Shown here piece by piece: positions 1-5,376 of a stretch of DNA of 7,003 bases. The DNA is from Myxococcales bacterium (GTDB lineage Bacteria > Myxococcota_A > Polyangia > Nannocystales > Nannocystaceae). The first letter of the stretch is position 1. Every line of letters starts with the position of its first letter. The translations under genes were made by a program, and so were the position numbers. A model generated the notes under the pieces. That model was not told the DNA's origin and made no database searches. It was given only the letters and a program-made list of their open reading frames with translations. The stretch spans positions 1-7,003 of the forward strand of contig JAGQIT010000433.1 in NCBI GenBank assembly GCA_020431135.1, given 5' to 3'.

Positions 1-505
1 TGCCGCCCGACGAGACCGCGCCGCACACCCCCTCCTCGCCGCTGGCGCCGCGCGGGACCGCGTCGCCGCCGAGCATCGCCGCGGTCATGGCGACGATCTC
101 GGCCTCGTACTTCGTCGCGCTCGGCCACAGGTCGGCGTGCAGCGGGTTGACCTGCGAGTGGAGGGCGTAGACCTCGTTGAGGAAGTCGATGTGATCGCGG
201 TTGCCGTGGTAGACGGCGCCCGAGACGTAGCCGTCGCGCCAGCGGCCCTCCTCGCGCGCGGCCATCGTCCGCATCATGTCGAGGATCTCGGCGCGCTCCT
301 TGCCCTCCTCGGGGAGCGCGGTGAAGCTCGGGAGCTCGCCGCGATAGGGGCGCATGCTCGCCTCCATCGACTCGAGCATCGCCGCGTACTCGCGCTCGAT
401 CCGCTTCTTCACCCAAGGGATCTTCTTGGCGACCTTGAAGGCCCCGGTGAGCACCCCCGGCGGGAGGCGTCCGAGCTGTTTTTCGACGGTGTCCTTGATA
501 GTCAT
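1..505 (-). CDS. Sphingosine-1-phosphate-lyase-like PLP-dependent enzyme, N-terminal part (cut by window edge)
   Basis: The frame reads without a stop from ATG at 505 to the window edge, giving 168 residues; the C-terminal bulk, including the PLP-binding lysine, lies outside. Visible landmarks follow the eukaryotic sphingosine-1-phosphate lyase order: a basic segment KVAKKIPWVKKRIE (24-37), DGYVSGAVYHG (91-101), NPLHADLWPS (120-129), KYEAEIVAMTAAML (132-145) and the start of the phosphate-binding SSGG(T) loop (165-168). Family members cleave long-chain base phosphates into phosphoethanolamine and a fatty aldehyde; bacterial versions are known (for example in Legionella and Symbiobacterium). 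The similarity to the human enzyme extends upstream of the catalytic fold into the juxtamembrane stretch, but no hydrophobic membrane anchor is visible here, so the protein is probably cytosolic or peripheral. The ATG lies 19 bases after the stop of the upstream kinase gene, suggesting cotranscription. The Shine-Dalgarno is weak. An alternative is a related PLP decarboxylase (glutamate or tyrosine type), but NPLH and GxVSGxVY favour the lyase. Confidence 0.85.
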   Translation of the reverse strand, partial: MTIKDTVEKQLGRLPPGVLTGAFKVAKKIPWVKKRIEREYAAMLESMEASMRPYRGELPSFTALPEEGKERAEILDMMRTMAAREEGRWRDGYVSGAVYHGNRDHIDFLNEVYALHSQVNPLHADLWPSATKYEAEIVAMTAAMLGGDAVPRGASGEEGVCGAVSSGG

Positions 506-524
506 GAGCTCTGCTTGCGGGGCG

Positions 525-2117
525 CTAGAGGTCGCGGTTGAGGCGGTGGAAGAGCTTGCGGTTGGCCTTCAGGGCCGCCTGGAACTCGCCGAAGAGGCGG
601 TCGTAGACGCCCGCGGCGTCGCCCTCGGGGCGGTAAGTCTGGGCGATCTCCACCGCCCGGCCAACGTCGTCCCATGTGAGGTAGCCGAGGCCGACGAGCG
701 CGAGGAAGCCGGCCCCGCGGGCGTTGGCGGCGATCGGGTGCCGGACCTGGTGGATCGTCCGGCCGCAGACATCGGCGAGGATCCGGCACCACAGCGCCGA
801 GTTCGCGCCGCCGCCGATCACCCGCAGGGCGTCGATGCGCCGGCCGATGAAGCCCTCGACCGCGCCGAGGAGCCAGCGGCTGTTGTAGGCGACGCCCTCG
901 AGGACCGCGCGGATCAGGTGGCCGCGGGTGGTGCTGAGCGACATGTTGAGGAAGCCGCCGCGGAGGCGGTGATCGTCGAGCGGCGAGCGCTCGCCGTTGA
1001 GCCAGGGGAGGAAGAGGAGGCCGTCGCTGCCCGCGGGGATCGTCGCCGCGAGCGCGTCGAAGCGGCCGTAGACGCCGGCCGGCGCCGGGCCGCTGGCGAG
1101 CGCGTCGTCGGCGAAGAGGAGGTCCTTGAGGAAGCCGAGGCAGGCGCCCGCGGTCTCCTGCTCGTTGGCGATGAAGTAGCGCCCGGGGATCGCCGACGGC
1201 AGCGACGCCATGTTGCTGACGATGTCGGTCTTCTTGAAGGGGACGTGGCAGGTGAGCCACGACGAGGTGCCGATGTAGAGGTGGGCCTCGAAGTCGGCGA
1301 CGCCGCCCGAGCCGATCGCCGCGGACTGGACGTCCGGGGTGCCCATGATCACCTGGACGTGCTCGCCGAGGCCGAGCTCGGCGGCGACCTCGGGGCGCAG
1401 CGGGCCGAGGACGTCGACCGCCTCCTTGAGCTCGCTCGGCAGCTTGCTGCGCTCGAGGCCGGCGCGATCCAAGAGCGCGTCGTCGTAGGTGACGCGCCCC
1501 AGATCGCGGTTGTCGGTGACCCAGTGCAGGGCGATCGAGTCGTAGGAGGCGGCGGCCCGGCCGGTGAGCTTGAGGTTGAGGTAGTCCTTGGGCTCGAGGA
1601 AGACCGCGGTGCGCTCGTAGACCTCGGGGTGGTGGTCGCGGAGCCAGTGGATGTGGGCGACCGGGTCCTTGCCGGAGAGCCCCGGGACGCCGCCGGTCAG
1701 GCGGATCCAGCGGTAGAGCTTGGCCAGCGCGTAGCCGTCGACGTTCGGCCAGCCGCCGACGCGCTCGTGGACGTAGCGGGCGCCGCGAGAGTCCATCCAG
1801 ATCACCGCGTTGTGCAGCGGGCGGCCGTCCGCGTCGACGGCGACGGTCCCCGACCACTGCGCCGTGCAGACGACGGCGACGACGCGCTTCGGATCGATGA
1901 GCTGGCGGCCGAGGAGGCGGCGGGCGGCCTTGACGATCGCCCGCCACCAGTCGGCCGGCGCCTGCTCAGCGCCGCCGCCCGGGAGGAGGATCAGATCGGT
2001 GGGCTCGAACTCCGAGCCGACCACCGCGCCGCGCGGGTCGAGGATCGCGACCTTCGGGCCGGAGGTGCCGAGGTCGATCGCGAGGACGTAGTCCTGATTC
2101 GAGGTCGCAGCGGGCAC
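525..2117 (-). CDS. FGGY-family carbohydrate kinase (xylulokinase-like), substrate unknown
   Basis: A 530-residue protein, the usual length for FGGY kinases, which transfer the ATP gamma-phosphate to a sugar or polyol hydroxyl in the cytosol. Seen in order: DYVLAIDLGTSGPK (9-22, phosphate-1 motif), TAQWSGTV (85-92) at the place of the substrate-contacting QMHG of xylulokinase, WMDSRGA (107-113), GTPDVQSAAIGSG (259-271) with Asp262 the likely catalytic base, YIGTSSW (281-287), LPWLNGERSP (370-379) and the adenosine motif GGGANSALWCRILAD (435-449). The GTG at 2117 is chosen because it puts a normal short leader before the first motif; upstream residues in this frame are low-complexity and unlike the family. 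No Shine-Dalgarno precedes it, and an inverted repeat ends one base before it. It is the first gene of an apparent operon with the lyase-like gene. Overall similarity is nearest xylulokinase, but the altered sugar-contact motif makes the substrate uncertain. Confidence 0.9.
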   Translation of the reverse strand: MPAATSNQDYVLAIDLGTSGPKVAILDPRGAVVGSEFEPTDLILLPGGGAEQAPADWWRAIVKAARRLLGRQLIDPKRVVAVVCTAQWSGTVAVDADGRPLHNAVIWMDSRGARYVHERVGGWPNVDGYALAKLYRWIRLTGGVPGLSGKDPVAHIHWLRDHHPEVYERTAVFLEPKDYLNLKLTGRAAASYDSIALHWVTDNRDLGRVTYDDALLDRAGLERSKLPSELKEAVDVLGPLRPEVAAELGLGEHVQVIMGTPDVQSAAIGSGGVADFEAHLYIGTSSWLTCHVPFKKTDIVSNMASLPSAIPGRYFIANEQETAGACLGFLKDLLFADDALASGPAPAGVYGRFDALAATIPAGSDGLLFLPWLNGERSPLDDHRLRGGFLNMSLSTTRGHLIRAVLEGVAYNSRWLLGAVEGFIGRRIDALRVIGGGANSALWCRILADVCGRTIHQVRHPIAANARGAGFLALVGLGYLTWDDVGRAVEIAQTYRPEGDAAGVYDRLFGEFQAALKANRKLFHRLNRDL

Positions 2118-2144
2118 GGCGCGAGCATACGGAGGATGCGCGCC
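2118..2144. repeat. Imperfect inverted repeat adjoining the kinase start codon
   Basis: Left arm GGCGCGAGCAT (2118-2128) and right arm ATGCGCGCC (2136-2144) pair over 9 bp with a two-base bulge (GA) and a seven-base loop ACGGAGG. The repeat ends directly against the GTG start codon of the leftward kinase gene. It could be an operator shared by the divergent genes or a hairpin in the kinase leader RNA hiding the start. In DNA this GC-rich, such a repeat can also arise by chance. Confidence 0.35.
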
Positions 2145-2184
2145 GATGAACAGCCGGCCTTCGCGTCTGCGCCCCGATTGCGAT

Positions 2185-2188
2185 AGGG
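2185..2188 (+). promoter_or_regulatory. Ribosome binding site of the acidic lipoprotein gene
   Basis: AGGG lies seven bases before the ATG at 2196. It is modest but supports this start, which also gives a complete signal peptide. Confidence 0.45.
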
Positions 2189-2195
2189 TCGGACC

Positions 2196-2927
2196 ATGCG
2201 CGCCGCGATCTCCACGCTCACCGCCCTCCTCGCCGCATCTGGCCTGGTCATCGCCGCCTGCGCGCCGCCCAAGCCGCCGAAGCCCAAGCCGAAGGCGGCC
2301 GAGCTCGACGCCGACGACGACGCCGCCCTCGCGGCCGACGACGACAGTGACAACGGGGACGACGACGCCGAGGAGCCCGCGGCGGAGGCCGCCCCGAAGC
2401 CAGCGACGCCGTCGGCCGACGCCGCGCCGAACCTCGGCGCGCTGCCGCCGGTCGACGCCGAGGCGGCGCAGAACCTCGCCGACGCCCTGCGCCACGCGGA
2501 CGAGGGCAACGAGGCCCGGATCGCCGCCGCCGGCCTCGCCGAGATCGAGGCCGCGCGCCTCCCCGACTTCATGATCCGCGCCCTCAAGGACTACGCCGAT
2601 GTGACCCCCGATCAGCGGTCGATGGTCGTCTCGCGCGAGATCGGCGGCGAGGACGGGCAAGCGGCGTGGAACCAAGCCTGCGCCGGCGGCGTGGTCGTCT
2701 TCCAGAAGGTGGCGGTCGCCGCCCCGGAGGACAAGGCGAGGCTGCTGTGGAAGGAGTGCGACCTCGATCGCCTCGGGATCTTCGACGCTGAGGCGGTCGC
2801 GAGCGCGGACCCGGCGGCGCTCCTCCTCGCGACCCTCGCCGCCGATCGCCTGCAGCGCGCCGACTCGCTGAGCGAGCCCGAGATCGTCGCGATCACGGCG
2901 CTGACGAGCAAGGCGAGCGACCGCTAG
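2196..2927 (+). CDS. Putative lipoprotein with acidic linker, function unknown
   Basis: A 243-residue protein. Residues 1-21 form a signal peptide (Arg2, then a hydrophobic core LTALLAASGLVI) ending in the lipobox IAAC, with Cys22 as the predicted lipidated residue. Next comes a Pro/Lys stretch (PPKPPKPKPK, 24-33) and a very acidic low-complexity linker (about 36-60, many Asp), then an Ala/Pro tether to about residue 85. The C-terminal part (about 86-243) looks globular and mostly helical, with Cys162 and Cys188 that could form a disulfide outside the cytoplasm. I recognise no domain, so only envelope location can be inferred. The residue after the cysteine gives no clear inner-membrane retention signal, so outer membrane is likely. 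Codon use shows the strong third-position GC of a real gene. It is followed after 11 bases by the small membrane protein gene, suggesting a two-gene unit. Calling it a lipoprotein is safer than any function. Confidence 0.8.
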   Translation: MRAAISTLTALLAASGLVIAACAPPKPPKPKPKAAELDADDDAALAADDDSDNGDDDAEEPAAEAAPKPATPSADAAPNLGALPPVDAEAAQNLADALRHADEGNEARIAAAGLAEIEAARLPDFMIRALKDYADVTPDQRSMVVSREIGGEDGQAAWNQACAGGVVVFQKVAVAAPEDKARLLWKECDLDRLGIFDAEAVASADPAALLLATLAADRLQRADSLSEPEIVAITALTSKASDR

Positions 2928-2938
2928 GCGCCGCGGCG

Positions 2939-3253
2939 ATGCCCTCTCCGCTTGACCCCGCGTTCTGGCGCGCGAGCCCGCGGCGCCTCGCGCTCCTCGG
3001 CTTCCTCGGCCACGCGCCCGGGCTGCGCCTCCTCGGCCGCGTCCGCTTCCGCCCGCGCTTCGTCAGGACGAACCTCGTCGCCGTCGGCCTCACCCTCGCG
3101 GCGATGGTCGTCGCGGGGATCGCCGCGCCGGCGGGCGCCGGCGGGCGCTTTGTGCTGCTCACCTGGCTCGTCCTCCACTTCGCGTGGAGCGCGATCGTCA
3201 GCGCCTGGATCCTCGGCGGCGCGCCGCTGCGCGACGACGGCGACCGCCGCTGA
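2939..3253 (+). CDS. Small two-helix membrane protein, function unknown
   Basis: A 104-residue protein with a basic N-terminal half (Arg at 11, 15, 16, 30, 34, 36, 38, 40, 43) and two hydrophobic segments: about 45-66 (NLVAVGLTLAAMVVAGI...) and about 71-92 (FVLLTWLVLHFAWSAIVSAW). A short polar tail, LRDDGDRR, follows. The Arg-rich N-terminus and the charged tail both predict a cytoplasmic location, with a short external loop GAGGR between the helices. No family is recognised. Third-position GC is high and the start sits 11 bases after the lipoprotein stop, so it is probably cotranscribed and translated after it; the Shine-Dalgarno is poor. A real gene is more likely than chance because two well-formed helices occur in the frame that also has good codon bias. 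Confidence 0.65.
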   Translation: MPSPLDPAFWRASPRRLALLGFLGHAPGLRLLGRVRFRPRFVRTNLVAVGLTLAAMVVAGIAAPAGAGGRFVLLTWLVLHFAWSAIVSAWILGGAPLRDDGDRR

Positions 3254-3326
3254 GCGAGGCGGGCCCGCGAGCGGGGACTCGCCGCAGCCCCAGCGCTCGC
3301 GCGGACCTCCGGTCGCCGCGCGACCG
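3254..3326. terminator. Convergent gap with possible terminator hairpin (3310-3326)
   Basis: The 73-base gap separates the 3' ends of the small membrane protein gene (rightward) and the repeat lipoprotein gene (leftward). CGGTCGC and GCGACCG (3310-3316, 3320-3326) form a perfect 7-bp stem with a three-base loop that starts immediately after the lipoprotein stop codon. A weaker 5-bp stem, GCGAG/CTCGC, lies at 3267-3282, serving the rightward gene if anything. Neither is followed by a T-run, so these are at best non-canonical terminators. Confidence 0.35.
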
Positions 3327-5159
3327 TCAGATGCAGCCGAGGATCACGCTGTCGTTCGCCGCGGCGTAGGTGCCGGCGGTCCCCGGGAAGTCGGTGTTCC
3401 CGGTGCAGGTCAGCGTCGACTTCGAGGCCACCCAGGCGCCGTAGCCCCCGCCCGGCCCGACCGCCGCGTCGACGAGCTCGAGGGCGCCGCCGCCGGTGAC
3501 GAAGAGCGACGCCACGCTGTCGGGGTCGCCGTTCCACGGGGTCGAGCCCGCGTCGAGCACCTCGACGTTCGTCAGCTGGTTGGCGGCTGTGTTGCTCTCG
3601 AAGTAGAGGCCGCGCCAGAAGCCGTTGGCGTTCGCGTTGGCGCCGCGGAAGACCACCGGGTCGTCGGCCGTGCCGCTCGCCGTCAGGCTCCCGAGCTCCA
3701 TCACCCGCATGCCGATGTCCTGCGCGTGCTCGATCTCGACGCCGGCCTCGATCTCGACCGCGGCCTCGACGAACATCCGATCGGAGATGTAGTAGGGCGT
3801 GCCGAGGTCGCGCCAGGTCGCCGCCCGGCTGACCTTGTCGTTGTTGCCGAAGACGACCCAGACGCGGTCGTCGGTGTTGTTCTCGATCGTGCTCGTGCCG
3901 GCGAGGTCGCCGACGAGGTCGGGGTGGATGCGCATCGGCACGTTGTTGTCGTGGAGGTGGTTGCCGGCGAAGCCGGCGATCCGCGCGTCCCCGCCGAGGT
4001 AGAGGCCGTAGCCGGCGCTGTTGTCGATCTCGGTGTTGGTGATCAGCGCTGACCCCGAGGTGTTCATAAAGACAGCCGCGACCGTGTCGCTGTCGCCGTT
4101 CCACGCCGACGCGCCGGCGTCGGCGATCCGCACGTGATCGAGAACGACGCCGTAGGCGAGCGGCTCCTCGGTGCCGCCGACCTCGAAGGCGAGCCCCTGC
4201 CAGTAGCCGCGGGTGCCGACCGAGGCGCCCTCGAAGACGATCGGGCTGTCGGCGGTGCCCTCGGCCGCGAGCGCGCCGTCGCCCCGCACCGTCAGCGACG
4301 AGCCCTCCTCCATCTGGACGACGACGCCGGGCTCGAGGGTCAGCGGCGCCTCGACGAAGCAGCGGTCGGTGATGAAGTAGGGGGCCGAGAGCGCGGCCCA
4401 CGTCGCGGCGTCGGTGAGGGTCTCGTTGTTGCCAAAGCCGACGTGGACGCGGTCGTCGTCGTTGCCGTCGAGGACGGTCTCGGGGCCGAAGGCCGCCGCC
4501 CCGCCCATCGACACCCAGGCCGCCTCGGGGTTGGCGATGAAGCTGAGATCGGCGGCCGTGAGGGCGACGTCCCGGTTCACCCGGAGCGCGCGGCCGACGT
4601 TCTTCTGGAAGGTCACGGCGCTGAGCGACAGGGTCGTCGAGCCGTCGAGCCAGAGCGCGGCGTAGGAGTCGCTCGCGCCGTTCCACTGCGCCGATCCGGC
4701 GTTCTCGACGATCACGTGCGCCCAGGCGTTGGCGCTCCCCTGGCTGTCGTCCATCGAGATCCCGTGCCACGAGATCAGCGGGTCGGCGGTCCCGAGGAGG
4801 ACCGGCGCCTCCGCGGTGCCGGCGATCGTCAGCTGCCCGCCGGTCTTGATCGACACCTTGATGTTCGACGCGAAGCGGATCTCGACGCCCTCCTCGACGG
4901 TGACGATCCCGTCGCTCAGCGTGAGGTGCTCGTCGACGGTCCAGCAGGTCCCCGCGGGGAGGACGAGGCCGCCGACGAACTCGGCGTCGGTGAGCGGCTG
5001 CGACTGCGGGCACTGGATCATCGACCCGGTCTCGGTCGCGTCGGTCGTCGAGCCGGTGGTCATCTCCGAGCTGGTGTCGGTGCCGGCCGTCGTCTCGGGG
5101 TCCGAATTCGGGCAGGCGACGAGGAGGGGCGAAAGGGCGAGTAGGATCGGCAAGCGCAT
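3327..5159 (-). CDS. Repeat-module lipoprotein, predicted right-handed beta-helix
   Basis: A 610-residue predicted surface lipoprotein. Residues 1-15 are a short signal peptide ending in lipobox LVAC, with Cys16 lipidated. Residues 20-46 form a Thr/Ser/Asp/Gly-rich linker (ETTAGTDTSSEMTTGSTTD). The rest is a repeated module of about 190 residues. Each opens with a strand-rich segment ending in GTA(E/D)xP (114, 301, 496), then a Trp-Gly motif (WHGI, WQGL, WRGL), then DAGxxxWNGxxD-like loops (WNG at 159, 353, 542), then DDRVxVxFGNN (235 and 430) and AATWxxLxxPYxIxDRxFVEA. The third copy stops before its DDRV part. Short beta-strands punctuated by Gly/Asn turns suggest a parallel beta-helix, as in many bacterial surface proteins that bind or cut polysaccharides, but no catalytic site is recognisable. 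The ATG at 5159 is fixed by a GGAG five bases upstream and by the signal peptide. It is divergent from the sigma-kinase pair, which may control it. Confidence 0.88.
   Translation of the reverse strand: MRLPILLALSPLLVACPNSDPETTAGTDTSSEMTTGSTTDATETGSMIQCPQSQPLTDAEFVGGLVLPAGTCWTVDEHLTLSDGIVTVEEGVEIRFASNIKVSIKTGGQLTIAGTAEAPVLLGTADPLISWHGISMDDSQGSANAWAHVIVENAGSAQWNGASDSYAALWLDGSTTLSLSAVTFQKNVGRALRVNRDVALTAADLSFIANPEAAWVSMGGAAAFGPETVLDGNDDDRVHVGFGNNETLTDAATWAALSAPYFITDRCFVEAPLTLEPGVVVQMEEGSSLTVRGDGALAAEGTADSPIVFEGASVGTRGYWQGLAFEVGGTEEPLAYGVVLDHVRIADAGASAWNGDSDTVAAVFMNTSGSALITNTEIDNSAGYGLYLGGDARIAGFAGNHLHDNNVPMRIHPDLVGDLAGTSTIENNTDDRVWVVFGNNDKVSRAATWRDLGTPYYISDRMFVEAAVEIEAGVEIEHAQDIGMRVMELGSLTASGTADDPVVFRGANANANGFWRGLYFESNTAANQLTNVEVLDAGSTPWNGDPDSVASLFVTGGGALELVDAAVGPGGGYGAWVASKSTLTCTGNTDFPGTAGTYAAANDSVILGCI
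3330..4952 (-). repeat. Three tandem protein-level modules inside the repeat lipoprotein
   Basis: Module 1 covers about residues 70-259, module 2 about 260-454 and module 3 about 455-610. The WNG-coding site recurs on the plus strand as GTTCCA at 3531, 4098 and 4680, spacings of 567 and 582 bases, both multiples of three. Module 3 lacks the DDRVxVxFGNN half. Conservation is clear in protein and patchy in DNA, so the duplication is old. Confidence 0.85.
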
Positions 5160-5164
5160 GCGAA

Positions 5165-5168
5165 CTCC
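5165..5168 (-). promoter_or_regulatory. Ribosome binding site of the repeat lipoprotein gene
   Basis: On the minus strand GGAG (within CTGGAG) lies five bases before the ATG at 5159. It decides the start against longer in-frame extensions, which would also bury the signal peptide. Confidence 0.75.
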
Positions 5169-5322
5169 AGGGCTGTTCTTCTCTGCTCGGGTCCACAGGA
5201 AGCGCCGGCGCAGCGGGCCAAACTCTCTTGAAGTTCCCCGGGGCCGGTGCCACGCTTGACCCCCCGCAGCGCCGGAAAAGCCGCGCGCGCGCCGGTTATT
5301 CGGGTATTTGGGGAGCTTTGAC

Positions 5323-5358
5323 TTCTCTCGGTTCTCTCGGCTCTCTCGGTTCTTTGGC
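5323..5358. repeat. Four 9-bp tandem units upstream of the sigma factor gene
   Basis: Units are TTCTCTCGG, TTCTCTCGG, CTCTCTCGG and TTCTTTGGC, then a decayed CTCTTCGTGG. The pyrimidine-rich, low-GC character differs sharply from the flanking DNA. Because the unit is nine bases, every frame stays open through it and yields false peptide repeats such as FSRFSRLSR, which artificially extends the sigma frame upstream. Confidence 0.8.
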
Positions 5359-5376
5359 CTCTTCGTGGATATCGCG

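Larger units (their letters stand above)
2118..2195. promoter_or_regulatory. Divergent intergenic region between FGGY kinase and acidic lipoprotein genes
   Basis: These 78 bases must hold the start signals for both the leftward kinase-lyase operon and the rightward lipoprotein-membrane protein pair, unless transcription begins inside the neighbouring genes. I see no convincing -35/-10 pair on either strand. The only structure that stands out is the inverted repeat at 2118-2144, listed separately, and a weak ribosome binding site for the rightward gene. Confidence 0.4.
5160..5376. promoter_or_regulatory. Divergent regulatory region between repeat lipoprotein and ECF sigma genes
   Basis: This 217-base region holds the promoters for both directions. 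Its features are a minus-strand GGAACTT (5237 down to 5231) resembling ECF-type -35 elements, a perfect 10-base palindrome GCGCCGGCGC (5202-5211), an alternating C/G run (5282-5291), a relatively AT-rich patch (about 5296-5320, with TTATTCGGGTATTTG) and the 9-bp tandem repeat at 5323-5358. I could not identify a full -35/-10 pair for either gene. Confidence 0.45.

Noticed and set aside
354..2186. 610-residue plus-strand open frame opposite the FGGY kinase
   Set aside because: It is rich in Arg/Ala/Val/Asp/Glu with no recognisable motif. It mirrors the kinase frame, a usual artefact where third positions are almost all G/C.
5202..5211. Perfect palindrome GCGCCGGCGC, and GCGGGCCCGC at 3259-3268
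   Set aside because: Ten-base all-G/C palindromes are frequent by chance here; without conservation data they are not called as binding sites.
2893..5253. 786-residue minus-strand open frame over the membrane protein gene and the repeat lipoprotein
   Set aside because: Almost pure Arg/Pro/Gly/Asp low complexity in another frame of a clearly real lipoprotein gene, so a shadow.
5282..5291. Alternating C/G run that could adopt Z-DNA
   Set aside because: Such short runs are expected in DNA of this composition and nothing else points to a role.
5318..5323. TTGACT resembling a sigma-70 -35 box
   Set aside because: At 16-19 bases downstream there is only repeat sequence (CTCTCTC) and nothing like a -10; the same holds for TTGACC at 5256-5261.
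5308..5376. N-terminal extension of the sigma factor from TTG 5308
   Set aside because: The extra residues only translate the 9-bp tandem repeat, no ribosome binding site supports the TTG, and the family normally begins just before the first helix.
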